Below, piece after piece: positions 1-8,030 of a DNA stretch of 38,829 nt. Source of the stretch: Candidatus Anaerobiospirillum merdipullorum (GTDB lineage: Bacteria > Pseudomonadota > Gammaproteobacteria > Enterobacterales > Succinivibrionaceae); contig JAHLFG010000027.1 in the NCBI GenBank assembly GCA_018883895.1, positions 1 to 38,829 on the forward strand, read 5' to 3'. The stretch's first letter is position 1, and every line of letters starts with the position of its first letter. Under the pieces are notes generated by a model that did not search any database, was not told the origin of the DNA, and saw nothing but the letters and a program-made list of their open reading frames with translations. The translations under genes and the position numbers were made by a program.

Positions 1-1251
1 ACCCAACACCTTGGCACAACGATCGGTACGCAACACAATATCATGTGCCTGCGGGAGAAATTCCTCATGGACGCACTCTTCAATCGGGCCTGCCTTACCG
101 CCAGCAATTTGCATTAAGAGCTCGGTGGCACGATTTAAGGCCAAATGCTGAACCTGCGGATCAACGCCACGCTCAAAGCGATGCGAGGCATCGGTATCTA
201 AGCCATAACTACGAGCCCGCCCTTTAATGGCCACGGGGCTGAAGAAGGCGCTTTCTAAGAGTACATCTTGCGTCTTCTCTGAAATGCCCGAAGCTGCGCC
301 ACCAAAGATACCGGCAATACCGACCGGACCTGCATCATCGGCAATTACCAAGGTATCGCTGTGCAGCTTAAGCTCTTCGCCCGAGAGTACGGTTAAAGGC
401 TCATTTTCCTTGGCCATACGCACCGTAATACCGCCTTTAATCTGATTTAAATCAAAGGAATGCAACGGCTGCGAGAGCTCTAACATCACATAATTGGTCA
501 CATCGACAATCGGCGAGACCGAGCGAATACCGCAACGGCGCAGACGCTCTGTCATCCATAAAGGAGATTTGGCCAATTGATTGACACCACGCACGATACG
601 GCAGCAATAACGCGGGCAAGCCTCCGGGGCTTCCACCTTAAGCGGCACCACATCGTCAATGGCGGTCTCAATCTTAGGCATCTTAAGATCGTTTAAAGGC
701 TTGCGGACAATGACGGCAAGCTCACGGGCAATGCCGCGTATACCCAGGCAATCGGGGCGATTGGTGGTCAAATCAATATCGATGGCCTTATCATCAAGCT
801 TCATATACTGATGTAAATCCATGCCCACCGGAGCATCGGCCGGCAACTCGATAATGCCATCAGACTCTTCGGCCATCCCCAGCTCAGCATAGGAGCACAG
901 CATGCCACAGGAGTCCACCCCGCGCAAACGGGCAGCCTTAATCGTAATCTGCGGTAAAACGGCGCCGATCTTGGCAAAGGCCACCTTTAAACCGGCACGG
1001 CAATTAGGAGCGCCACAGACTACCTGATGGAGTTGCCCATCCCCGGCATCGACCATGGTGACATGCATATGGTCAGAATCCGGGTGCATCTCACAGCTTT
1101 TAACTTCCGCAACGACCACGCCGGAGAACTCACCACACACCGAGCTTACGGTATCCACTTCCAAGCCCACCATGGTAATCTTATCGGCAATTTCCTGAGC
1201 CGTCAGGCCGCTATCTACCCACGCATCAATCCATTCTTTGGTGAAAATCAT
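1..1251 (-). CDS. pheT: Phenylalanine-tRNA ligase beta subunit, N-terminal part (runs off left edge)
   Basis: Beta subunit of the cytoplasmic (alpha-beta)2 enzyme that charges tRNA-Phe. The frame stays open from the ATG at 1249-1251 to base 1, giving 417 codons of a protein that is normally about 795 residues, so only the N-terminal half is in the window. It opens MKIFTKEWIDAWV, as PheT proteins do, followed by the EMAP/OB-type tRNA-binding domain at about residues 40-150 (VVVAEVKSCEMHPDSDHMHV, then VCGAPNCRAGLKVAFA). The stretch DIDLTTNRPDCLGIRGIARE near residue 160 is the typical entry to the B1/B3/B4 domains. A ribosome site AAAGGA lies 9 bases before the ATG. The gene follows pheS by 25 bases, the usual pheST operon arrangement. 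Confidence 0.96.
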   Translation of the reverse strand, partial: MIFTKEWIDAWVDSGLTAQEIADKITMVGLEVDTVSSVCGEFSGVVVAEVKSCEMHPDSDHMHVTMVDAGDGQLHQVVCGAPNCRAGLKVAFAKIGAVLPQITIKAARLRGVDSCGMLCSYAELGMAEESDGIIELPADAPVGMDLHQYMKLDDKAIDIDLTTNRPDCLGIRGIARELAVIVRKPLNDLKMPKIETAIDDVVPLKVEAPEACPRYCCRIVRGVNQLAKSPLWMTERLRRCGIRSVSPIVDVTNYVMLELSQPLHSFDLNQIKGGITVRMAKENEPLTVLSGEELKLHSDTLVIADDAGPVGIAGIFGGAASGISEKTQDVLLESAFFSPVAIKGRARSYGLDTDASHRFERGVDPQVQHLALNRATELLMQIAGGKAGPIEECVHEEFLPQAHDIVLRTDRCAKVLG

Positions 1252-1276
1252 TTTATAAATCCTTTAAGCGCAAATG

Positions 1277-2260
1277 TTAAGCAAACTGTTTTAAGAAGCG
1301 CAGATCGTTTTCAAAGAAAGCGCGCAGATCGTTAACGCCATAGCGCAACATGGTCAGACGCTCCACACCCATACCAAAGGCAAAGCCGCGATACTTCTCA
1401 GTATCAATGCCGACATTACGCAACACATTGGGGTGCACCATACCGCAACCTAAAACTTCCAGCCACTTGCCACCCTTGCGCTTAACGTCCACTTCAGCCG
1501 ACGGCTCGGTGAACGGGAAGTAAGACGGACGGAAACGGACCTCGAGCTCTTCTTCAAAGAAGTTGTGTAAGAACTCATATAACACGCCCTTAAGCTCGGC
1601 AAAGGAGGTATGCTCCTCAACTAACAGGCCCTCGACCTGATGGAACATCGGGGTATGGGTCATATCATAGTCATTACGATAGACGCGTCCCGGGGCAATG
1701 ATGCGAATCGGCGGTTTAACCTTTTCCATCACGCGAATTTGCACCGACGAGGTCTGCGAGCGTAAGAGCAGACCGTTTTCTAACATAAAGGTATCATGCG
1801 AGGCACGAGCCGGATGATGCGGCGGCAGATTTAAGGCATCAAAGTTATGATAATCATCTTCAATTTCCGGGCCGCCAATAGATTCAAAGCCCATCGCGCC
1901 AAATAAATCCTGAATGCGCTCAATGGTACGCGTTACCGGATGGATATTACCAATCTGACGGGCACGACCCGGTAAGGTGATATCGACGCTCTCGGCACTT
2001 AATTTGGCATTGAGCTCACGCTCTTCAATCTCGGCGCGCTTGCTTTCCAAAGCGGCGACCACTTCTTGCTTGACGGCATTAATCACTGCGCCGCGGGCCG
2101 GACGCTCTTCTTTTGATAAGGTTGCTAATTCCTGCATAAAGGCGGCAAAAACACCTTTTTTGCCTAAAAAGTTTACTCTAACAGCATCTAAATCTTGCAG
2201 GGTCTTAGCATTAGCGGCCGCTTGCAAGCCGCTTTCTTTAGCTTCAGTTAATTTATCCAT
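1277..2260 (-). CDS. pheS: Phenylalanine-tRNA ligase alpha subunit
   Basis: Catalytic alpha subunit of phenylalanyl-tRNA synthetase, a class II synthetase. Motif 2 is visible around [17 protein letters not shown] and motif 3 at [17 protein letters not shown] near the C terminus; the N terminus is the coiled-coil tRNA-contact arm. I place the start at the ATG at 2258-2260 ([11 protein letters not shown]), which gives 327 residues, the same length as E. coli PheS. An in-frame GTG four codons upstream would give 331. No strong ribosome site is visible for either start. The gene is followed after 25 bases by pheT. The usual gammaproteobacterial neighbours upstream (infC, rpmI, rplT) are absent; a sugar-nucleotide epimerase gene and a terminator lie there instead. 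Confidence 0.96.
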   Translation of the reverse strand: MDKLTEAKESGLQAAANAKTLQDLDAVRVNFLGKKGVFAAFMQELATLSKEERPARGAVINAVKQEVVAALESKRAEIEERELNAKLSAESVDITLPGRARQIGNIHPVTRTIERIQDLFGAMGFESIGGPEIEDDYHNFDALNLPPHHPARASHDTFMLENGLLLRSQTSSVQIRVMEKVKPPIRIIAPGRVYRNDYDMTHTPMFHQVEGLLVEEHTSFAELKGVLYEFLHNFFEEELEVRFRPSYFPFTEPSAEVDVKRKGGKWLEVLGCGMVHPNVLRNVGIDTEKYRGFAFGMGVERLTMLRYGVNDLRAFFENDLRFLKQFA

Positions 2261-2359
2261 TATGCACCACACAATTATGATGTTCCAAAGGCCTCAGACC
2301 TCAGGCTTTCTGCCGCATACATTGCACTAAAATCTAGCTACGGCACAATCAAAATATGC

Positions 2360-2389
2360 ATTATACACGGGCACGCGTGCACACTGAAA
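2360..2389 (-). promoter_or_regulatory. Candidate promoter of pheST
   Basis: On the minus strand a perfect -10 hexamer TATAAT (2360-2365) follows a weak -35 TTTCAG (2384-2389) with an 18-base spacer. It lies downstream of the terminator at 2412-2437 and about 100 bases before pheS, as expected for an independent promoter. No phenylalanine-rich leader peptide of the pheM type was found in the leader. An imperfect hairpin (AAAGCCT/AGGCCTTT, about 2284-2307) lies in it but has no T-tract. Confidence 0.45.
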
Positions 2390-2411
2390 TGAAGGGCTAA
2401 GAAAGGAGCGT

Positions 2412-2437
2412 AAAAAAGCCGCCTGTCGGCAGCTTTT
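2412..2437 (-). terminator. Rho-independent terminator after the epimerase operon
   Basis: Read leftward, a 9-bp stem (AAAGCTGCC / GGCGGCTTT, one G-T pair) with loop GACA is followed directly by a run of T. It lies about 50 bases after the epimerase stop codon and before the pheST promoter, so it most likely ends the four-gene sugar/lipid A operon. Confidence 0.85.
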
Positions 2438-2485
2438 AGACCAATTAGTGCACTAAGAGCGTGCACAAGAGCTGTAGTAGCAGTG

Positions 2486-3511
2486 CTACTTTTGCCCATA
2501 GTATTGACGATACCAGGCAAAAAACTTGCCAATACCGTCATGCAGACTCGTCTGCGGAGTAAAGCCATAATCCTGCGCCAAACGGCGCACATCGGCATAG
2601 GTCTGATGCACATCACCAGGTTGCATCGGCTCTAAAATAAGTTGCGCCTTGACCCCGGCGGCCATTTCCAGCTCATGAACAAAGTCAAAGAGCTCAATGG
2701 GGTGGCCATTGCCAATATTGTATACCGCATAGGGCTGCACGGGATTGCGCGGACGATTACCCGAACCTTCCACAATTTTTACCAATCCGGTGACAATATC
2801 ATCAATATAAGTAAAGTCACGGCGCAATTTGCCTTCATTAAAGAGGCGAATAGGTTGACCTGCGAGCATGGCCCGCGTGAAGATAAAGGGAGCCATATCC
2901 GGTCGGCCCCACGGTCCATAGACGGTAAAGAAGCGCAAAGCAGTGGCATCAAGGCCAAAGCGTAAGGCATAGGTGGCGGCAATAATTTCATTGATCCGTT
3001 TGGTGGCCGCATAAACCGATACCGGGGCAATGCTGTCATCATCCTCGGCAAAAGGCACCTTATTGCTATCGCCATAGACTGACGAGGAAGAGGCAAAGAT
3101 TAAGCGCGGACGCTTACTTTCATCTACAGCGCGTAAAGCTTCGAGCAAATTAAAAAAGCCATCGGCATTGCTGTGAATATATTCGTCAGGCTTTAAAGTC
3201 GACAAACGCACCCCGGCTAAGGCCGCCAAATTAACCACCACATCATAAGGGGCCGCCTGCACTAAGTCTGTCAGAGCGTTTTTATCGCATAAATCAAGCT
3301 TAATAAAGTTAAGCGCCCCTGCCTGCACCTGCTGACCATACGCGGGAATGTCCTTAAAGCCCAAGGCGCGCAAACGATCTTCTTTTAACGAGGCCTCATA
3401 AGTAATGGAGCTTAAATTGTCAAAACCTGTCACCTGATGGCCACGTGCAACTAAAGCCTGTGCCAAATGCATGCCGATAAAACCCGCCATGCCGCTTAGT
3501 AAAACGTGCAT
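2486..3511 (-). CDS. NAD-dependent sugar-nucleotide epimerase, UDP-glucuronate 4-epimerase type
   Basis: A short-chain dehydrogenase/reductase-fold epimerase, 341 residues, the family's normal length. The N-terminal Rossmann fold carries the NAD-binding GMAGFIGMHLA (GxxGxxG form) at residues 8-18. The catalytic pair is seen as SSSSVYG and YAATK (YxxxK) near residues 145-170. The region FFTVYGPWGRPDMAPF followed by RDFTYIDDIV is typical of bacterial UDP-glucuronate 4-epimerases (LpsL/Cap1J type), which make UDP-galacturonate; UDP-glucose or related 4-epimerases are the alternative. The start is supported by a strong AAAGGAGG ribosome site. It is the last gene of a unit with a GT39 and a GT2 glycosyltransferase, so its product is probably the sugar donor for that pathway (inference). 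Confidence 0.88.
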   Translation of the reverse strand: MHVLLSGMAGFIGMHLAQALVARGHQVTGFDNLSSITYEASLKEDRLRALGFKDIPAYGQQVQAGALNFIKLDLCDKNALTDLVQAAPYDVVVNLAALAGVRLSTLKPDEYIHSNADGFFNLLEALRAVDESKRPRLIFASSSSVYGDSNKVPFAEDDDSIAPVSVYAATKRINEIIAATYALRFGLDATALRFFTVYGPWGRPDMAPFIFTRAMLAGQPIRLFNEGKLRRDFTYIDDIVTGLVKIVEGSGNRPRNPVQPYAVYNIGNGHPIELFDFVHELEMAAGVKAQLILEPMQPGDVHQTYADVRRLAQDYGFTPQTSLHDGIGKFFAWYRQYYGQK

Positions 3512-3522
3512 TTAAGCCTCCT

Positions 3523-5118
3523 TTAAGGCGTACCCCGGCGCGGTGCCGGGACATAGATATTATCACCGATATAATAGGCCCCGCGTGCTTTAAATAGCGG
3601 AAGCCACTCAGGATTACTGCGCAAGGCCGAACGGCCTACTAAGAGCGCTGCCTGCTGACATTTACTATCAAAAAGCTCTGGATTTTTGTAGATCACAAAG
3701 CGCTTATCATAGAGCACTAAGTTCTCAGGCTTAGAGATACCGCGCGTGCACACCACAGCGCTTGCCGCCCCCTCTAAATCCGCACTTGCCGCCATGGCCA
3801 ATTGCTGTATACCAAGATAGGGATTAAGCGCCGGTAAGGAAAGGCCTAAGCAAAAGAGAAAACTTAATAAGGCTGCCCCACCTACGGCCAAAGCGCGGGT
3901 TAAGCGATGGCGATAAATTAGGACTAAGGCTAAGACTGATCCTAGCGACAAGAGTAAGGCGGCGATATAGACCAGGAGATGGTCTAAAAAAGGATAACGG
4001 TCGGTAAAGAAAAAGAGCGCCGGGAAAATGAGCGCAAAGGGCAAGAAATTTAGGCCCAACAAGAGCTGTAAGCCCCACCCGGCCTGCCCTTGCAGACGCA
4101 CTAAGGAGCGCCACACATATAAAGCCAAAAAGGGTAGTCCTGGCAGGAGATAAATCTCAAGCTTAGAGGAGGGCAAAGAAATGACAATAAAGACGGCGAG
4201 GAAAAAACATAATGAAGCCAAACCTACTGCATCGCGCTTTAAATCTCCGCTACGGATATCATGGACGACTAAATACAGCGCCGGTAAGGCCAAGGGCGCG
4301 GCTAAATACCAGATATTGGTTAAATACCAATATATAGGCTCAGGATGGCCGGTGGAGCCTGACAAACGTTTGGCACTTTGCCCGACAAAGAGCTCTTCTA
4401 AATAGGCCATGCCCCCATCGACATAGACCAAAAGCCCCCATAAGAGGACACAAGCTAAGATGATAAGGAAAAAACGCGGGCGAAAAATTTTAAAGTATAA
4501 GCGCACTTGCCGATAGCAGATAAGAAACAACAGCAAGGCTACCAAGGGGAAAATGATGGCATATGGCCCTTTGACAAAGAGCGCTACAAACATGGTAAGC
4601 GGCAAGGCCCAATCAAAACGCGTCACTTGAGCTTGCGGATCGCGCAATTGTGCTTGTACCCTGACGATAATTTGCCCATAGGAAATAGCAATAAAAAGCG
4701 CAAAGAGCATATCCATGCGCGCCACTAAGGACAGCCCGGTCATAAAGAGCACGGTACAAAAGCCCAAGCACAGCTCCACGCGGGCACTTACCTCTTTATC
4801 GCCATTTAAGCGCATGCAAAACCAAAGTAGCGCAATAAAGGGTAAGACGCTAAACAACAGCAAAGTACCTGGGGCAATACCGCTTAACTTATAGGAGAGC
4901 ATGCACCACCACAGATACAGCGGGGGCTTGTCGGCGTAGGGTGCCCCATCTTGATAGAAAGCAAAGAAGGTGCCGCGCTCTAAGGCATCAGCGGCAATGG
5001 CTAGATAATTAAGTTCATTGACCGGATTTAAATCGCGTAGCACCATCGCGGGCAAAAGCGCGATAAAGATTAAGCACAAGGTTAGCGCAGGGAGCAGGCG
5101 CGCTTTATTCTTCAGCAT
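3523..5118 (-). CDS. GT39 (ArnT/PMT-like) polyprenyl-phosphate-sugar glycosyltransferase
   Basis: Integral membrane transferase of the ArnT/protein-mannosyltransferase clan. Members use an undecaprenyl- or dodecaprenyl-phosphate sugar as donor on the periplasmic side of the inner membrane, often modifying lipid A. About ten to twelve membrane segments fill the first 450 residues, and the periplasmic motif DKPPLYLWW lies about 60 residues in, with an acidic pair (LNPVNELNY) just before it as in the family. I use the ATG at 5116-5118 (MLKNKARLL): it has AAGGA 11 bases upstream and overlaps the upstream stop by 14 bases, suggesting translational coupling. An in-frame ATG at 5139 would add seven residues. 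The acceptor is not shown by the sequence; lipid A is inferred from the LAB_N neighbour. Confidence 0.85.
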   Translation of the reverse strand: MLKNKARLLPALTLCLIFIALLPAMVLRDLNPVNELNYLAIAADALERGTFFAFYQDGAPYADKPPLYLWWCMLSYKLSGIAPGTLLLFSVLPFIALLWFCMRLNGDKEVSARVELCLGFCTVLFMTGLSLVARMDMLFALFIAISYGQIIVRVQAQLRDPQAQVTRFDWALPLTMFVALFVKGPYAIIFPLVALLLFLICYRQVRLYFKIFRPRFFLIILACVLLWGLLVYVDGGMAYLEELFVGQSAKRLSGSTGHPEPIYWYLTNIWYLAAPLALPALYLVVHDIRSGDLKRDAVGLASLCFFLAVFIVISLPSSKLEIYLLPGLPFLALYVWRSLVRLQGQAGWGLQLLLGLNFLPFALIFPALFFFTDRYPFLDHLLVYIAALLLSLGSVLALVLIYRHRLTRALAVGGAALLSFLFCLGLSLPALNPYLGIQQLAMAASADLEGAASAVVCTRGISKPENLVLYDKRFVIYKNPELFDSKCQQAALLVGRSALRSNPEWLPLFKARGAYYIGDNIYVPAPRRGTP

Positions 5119-5761
5119 CAGAGGATTTTTCCTTGGCATAGCGACTGTGTTTATAAAGCATTAAGTTGCGCACATAGGTGATAAGGCCACCCATTTGCCC
5201 AAAAATTAATACCACATCTAAACGGAACACACCATAAATTTGCACCATTAAACAGGCAATGAGACTTATCACCCAGAAAATAGGCGGCAATACGGACTGT
5301 TTTACCTTACGTGAGACATAGAGTTGATAGACAAAGCGTAGGGTAAATAAAGCCTGCCCCACCGAGCCAAAGATCAAAAGCCCATAGGGAATATGATCTT
5401 CATTTAAAAAGAGGGCGGCAAATTCGCTGACATCCTGTATTTCCGTGAGCAATAAGGCAATGGGCGCGATGATAAGCGCTATCACGACGATAAACGGAAC
5501 GCGTTTTAATTCCTGCTTTAACTTTAAATTATAGATGTAAATGTAATAGGACACTAATTGCCATAGCATGATGGCCAAGTCATGGCGTAAAAAGCCATAG
5601 ATACTCATCAACAGGGAGGCCAATAGCGACAACCACCAAAATAGCGCCGGATTGACTACCGCACGCGCCCGCTCTGACAAGATCCATTGTACTAACATGC
5701 GCGCGGCAAACAGGACCTGCGCGACCGCACCGACGGCGGTAAACCAGGTGATAATTTCCAC
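5105..5761 (-). CDS. Small membrane protein with two LAB_N (lipid A biosynthesis N-terminal) domains
   Basis: A 218-residue membrane protein built from two tandem copies of the LAB_N domain (named for the N terminus of some lipid-A-disaccharide synthases). Copy 1 spans about residues 5-85 and copy 2 about 125-205. Each has the same order: G-VGQ/AQ-LF--R--YQ/VQW, then P--FW--SL-A-L---YG--R-D, then a last helix. Each copy should cross the membrane about three times. The GTG start has AAGGA about 10 bases upstream. It sits between a GT2 and a GT39 gene, 6 bases after the former and overlapping the latter. LAB_N proteins are often encoded next to dolichol-phosphate-mannose-synthase-like GT2 genes. 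A role in presenting or flipping the lipid-linked sugar is inference. Confidence 0.85.
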   Translation of the reverse strand: MEIITWFTAVGAVAQVLFAARMLVQWILSERARAVVNPALFWWLSLLASLLMSIYGFLRHDLAIMLWQLVSYYIYIYNLKLKQELKRVPFIVVIALIIAPIALLLTEIQDVSEFAALFLNEDHIPYGLLIFGSVGQALFTLRFVYQLYVSRKVKQSVLPPIFWVISLIACLMVQIYGVFRLDVVLIFGQMGGLITYVRNLMLYKHSRYAKEKSSDAEE

Positions 5762-5767
5762 GGAGGC

Positions 5768-6511
5768 TTAATCCTTTTGTTCTAAGTTCTGCTCCCCGAC
5801 TTGCGGATTGACAAAACGTCGCCGCATCCAGATGAAAGCAAAGAGATCACATAAGCCCGACAGCCCGCGATTGAAGAGATTGAATTTAGATTTACCCTGC
5901 AAACGCTCTTGATGGCGTACCGGTACGGCCACCACCTGTTGTCCAAAGAGCAGGGTTAAAGCCGGTAAAAAGCGATGCATGCCGGAAAAGAGCGGTAGCG
6001 CTTTGGCAAGCTTGGTATCAATAATCTTCAGCGGACAATTCGTATCGCTAAAGCCGTCATGGGTTACGGCATTACGGATCTTATTGGCAATCTTTGATTG
6101 TATTTTCTTAGACCACGAGTCATGGCGCTTGGCGCGAATCCCGCAAATAAGCGCCGCTTCATGCACATGGGGCAAGAGTAACTCAAAGTCCTCCGGGAAG
6201 GTCTGTAAATCAGCATCAATATAGCCACACCACGGTGAAGCGGCATGGGTAAAGCCGGCCTTAAGCGCCCCGGTCAGACCACAACGATGCGCCAAGGAAA
6301 GATAGAAAAAGTCCTTATCTTGCGCGCAGGCTTGTTTAATTAAATTAAGGGAGCCATCGGCAGATCCATCATTGACCAAGAGTACGCAGAGCTTGACGCT
6401 GGCCTTACTTTTATAGTCTTGCAAGGCACTGACTAAACGCGGCAGACTTTCTTCTTCATTGAAAATTGGCACCACGATGGTAAGAAAATAATCAGCACTA
6501 TGGTTGGTCAT
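5768..6511 (-). CDS. Family 2 glycosyltransferase, polyprenyl-phosphate sugar synthase type
   Basis: A soluble or peripheral GT2 enzyme resembling dolichyl-phosphate mannose synthase/ArnC, which transfers a sugar from a nucleotide donor to a polyprenyl phosphate. Visible features are the GT-A start LTIVVPIFNEEESLPRLV, LVNDGSADGS (nucleotide-binding aspartates), AGFTHAASPWCGYIDADLQ (DxD-like DAD) and a later QERLQGKSKFN, which matches the R(x)GxSK(Y/F) motif of the family. No C-terminal membrane segments are evident, unlike longer ArnC-type enzymes. I place the start at the ATG at 6509-6511 (MTNHSADYF), preceded by GGAG; a longer frame reaching 6559 begins with an arginine-rich stretch unlike the family. 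It is first in the four-gene unit and probably supplies the lipid-linked sugar to the GT39 enzyme. Confidence 0.88.
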   Translation of the reverse strand: MTNHSADYFLTIVVPIFNEEESLPRLVSALQDYKSKASVKLCVLLVNDGSADGSLNLIKQACAQDKDFFYLSLAHRCGLTGALKAGFTHAASPWCGYIDADLQTFPEDFELLLPHVHEAALICGIRAKRHDSWSKKIQSKIANKIRNAVTHDGFSDTNCPLKIIDTKLAKALPLFSGMHRFLPALTLLFGQQVVAVPVRHQERLQGKSKFNLFNRGLSGLCDLFAFIWMRRRFVNPQVGEQNLEQKD

Positions 6512-6567
6512 AAAGTCTCCATCCGACAGCAGTCGCGCTCGTGCGCCCGTGCGCCACAAGCTTAAAT

Positions 6568-6590
6568 AAATGTGATCAATCTTACAATTT
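6568..6590. promoter_or_regulatory. CRP-like binding site between divergent operons
   Basis: TGTGA-N6-TTACA flanked by AAA and ATTT matches the CRP consensus TGTGA-N6-TCACA at nine of ten core positions, with the A/T flanks also right. The centre is near 6578, about 67 bases before the GT2 start codon and 179 before the dehydrogenase start codon. It is too far from the dehydrogenase -10 for simple class I/II activation, so which gene it would control is unclear. Confidence 0.4.
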
Positions 6591-6671
6591 TACTCCGAAA
6601 AGTCCCTCGCTTTTGAGCCAAAAGCAAATTTTCTTCACAGAAAAAAGTAAGCTTAGCGCTGAAAAAAGCAC

Positions 6672-6704
6672 GTGCCCTTAAGCTTGTAGCTATAATGAGG
6701 GCAC
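6672..6704 (+). promoter_or_regulatory. Dehydrogenase -10 element inside a perfect inverted repeat
   Basis: A perfect TATAAT lies at 6691-6696, 60 bases before the dehydrogenase start. It is framed by a perfect 7-bp inverted repeat, GTGCCCT (6672-6678) and AGGGCAC (6698-6704), 19 bases apart. No good -35 is visible. The layout suits an operator for a repressor or an activator-dependent promoter. A short hairpin ATCCC/GGGAT (6713-6728) follows in the leader. Confidence 0.45.
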
Positions 6705-6756
6705 TTACAGAGATCCCTTCTGTGGGATGAGAGCGTGCAACGAATAAAGGAAAGTT

Positions 6757-7944
6757 ATGCTTAATTTCAATTTCTACCGTCCGACCGACTTTTACTTTGG
6801 CCGTGGCGAGGAAAAACGTACCGGTGAAGTGTGCCGTAAACATGGCGCTAAAAAAGTCTTACTGCATTTTGGCGGCCAATCAGCGGTGAAATCAGGTTTA
6901 ATTGCCCGCGTGGAGCAAAGTCTGACTGACGCTGGCGTGCAATATGTAAGCTTAGGCGGCGTACAACCTAATCCGCGCGCGGAGCTCGTCTATCAGGGCA
7001 TTGAGCTGTGCCGTAAAGAGGGAGTGGATTTAGTCTTAGCCGTAGGCGGCGGTAGCGTGATCGACAGCGCCAAAGCTATTGCCATGGGCGTACCCTATGA
7101 GGGCGATTTCTGGGACTTCTTTATGGGCGGTAAGGTGCCGACCACTGCTTTGCCGGTAGGTTGCGTGCTCACCATTGCCGCCGCCGGCTCTGAAGGCTCT
7201 AATAGCTGCGTGATTGACTGCGTGGTCGATGGTATTGTCAAAAAGAAGGGCACCAATTTCCAAACTAATGTCTGCACCTTCTCGATTTTAAACCCGGAGC
7301 TAACCTTTACCCTGCCCCCCTTCCAGACCGCCTGTGGCGCCTGCGACATTATGTGCCATGTCTTTGAGCGCTATTTCACCAACACCCCGGCCGTCAAGAT
7401 GACCGATGAGCTGTGTGAAGGCGTGTTGCGCACCGTGGTACAAATGTTGCCGCGCGTAATGAAAGATCCTCATGATTATGAGGCCCGGGCCAATATTATG
7501 TGGGCCTCGACTCTCGCCCATAACAATCTTTTAGGCGTTGATCGTGAGCAAGATTGGGCCAGCCACCGCATTGAGCATGAGCTCTCGGCTTTCTATGACT
7601 GCGCCCATGGTGCCGGTTTGGCCGTGGTGTGCCCGGCATGGATGACCTATGTCTATAAGCATGATGTGATGCGCTTTGCCCAATTTGCCGTCAATGTGAT
7701 GGGCTGTCAGATGGACTATGAGCATCCGGAAAATACCGCCTTATCCGGTATTGCAGCTTTGCGTCGTTTATGGGGTGATGCCGGCTTGCCGCTTAACTTC
7801 AAGGAATTGGGCGCCAAGCGTGAAGATATTCCGACCTTAGTGGCCAATATCGGCGGTCCGGAGCATACTGAAGGTCATTTCTTAGTGCTCCATAAGCACG
7901 ATATTGCCGAAATCTTAACTTTAGCGGCTGATTATGAGCGCTAA
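6757..7944 (+). CDS. Iron-containing alcohol dehydrogenase (YqhD/BDH-like)
   Basis: A 395-residue group III alcohol dehydrogenase, probably cytoplasmic and NAD(P)H-dependent, which interconverts aldehydes or ketones and alcohols. The N-terminal nucleotide-binding half contains VLAVGGGSVIDSAKAIA, the family signature, at about residues 90-107. The C-terminal helical half has the metal ligands: CGACDIMCHVFERYF (Asp and His) and, further on, ASHRIEHELSAFYDCAHGAG (two more His). Similarity in layout to E. coli YqhD and clostridial butanol dehydrogenases is clear (ML-FNF-RPTD--FGRG; TLPP-QTACG). The ribosome site AAAGGAAA is strong. It is a single-gene unit divergent from the lipid A operon and is closed by a two-way terminator. 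Substrate cannot be told from sequence; a fermentative role is inference. Confidence 0.93.
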   Translation: MLNFNFYRPTDFYFGRGEEKRTGEVCRKHGAKKVLLHFGGQSAVKSGLIARVEQSLTDAGVQYVSLGGVQPNPRAELVYQGIELCRKEGVDLVLAVGGGSVIDSAKAIAMGVPYEGDFWDFFMGGKVPTTALPVGCVLTIAAAGSEGSNSCVIDCVVDGIVKKKGTNFQTNVCTFSILNPELTFTLPPFQTACGACDIMCHVFERYFTNTPAVKMTDELCEGVLRTVVQMLPRVMKDPHDYEARANIMWASTLAHNNLLGVDREQDWASHRIEHELSAFYDCAHGAGLAVVCPAWMTYVYKHDVMRFAQFAVNVMGCQMDYEHPENTALSGIAALRRLWGDAGLPLNFKELGAKREDIPTLVANIGGPEHTEGHFLVLHKHDIAEILTLAADYER

Positions 7945-7993
7945 ACGCTAAATAAGTTAAGGCAGAAAGTATAGTTTCTACCGCTACTACGTG

Positions 7994-8027
7994 TAAAACC
8001 CCAGTAATCCTCATTGCCGGGGTTTTA
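7994..8027. terminator. Bidirectional terminator between convergent genes
   Basis: TAAAACCCC (7994-8002) and GGGGTTTTA (8019-8027) form a 9-bp stem with a 16-base loop, A-rich on one side and T-rich on the other, so it can stop transcription both ways. It lies between the end of the dehydrogenase (7944) and the end of the phosphatase gene (8031). Confidence 0.8.
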
Positions 8028-8030
8028 GCT

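Noticed and set aside
45-445. Two plus-strand open frames
   Set aside because: They lie antisense to pheT, whose frame is open to the window edge and matches the family throughout.
2338-2616. Minus-strand 92-codon frame with several Phe codons near the pheS leader, considered as a pheM-like leader peptide
   Set aside because: It overlaps the epimerase gene, spans the terminator and lacks a run of Phe codons next to an attenuator.
6512-6559. Longer N terminus of the GT2 enzyme
   Set aside because: The extra 16 residues are Arg-rich and unlike the family, and GGAG lies before the inner ATG at 6511.
6571-6586. FNR box instead of a CRP site
   Set aside because: Only one TTGAT-like half is present; the CRP pattern fits at nine of ten core bases.
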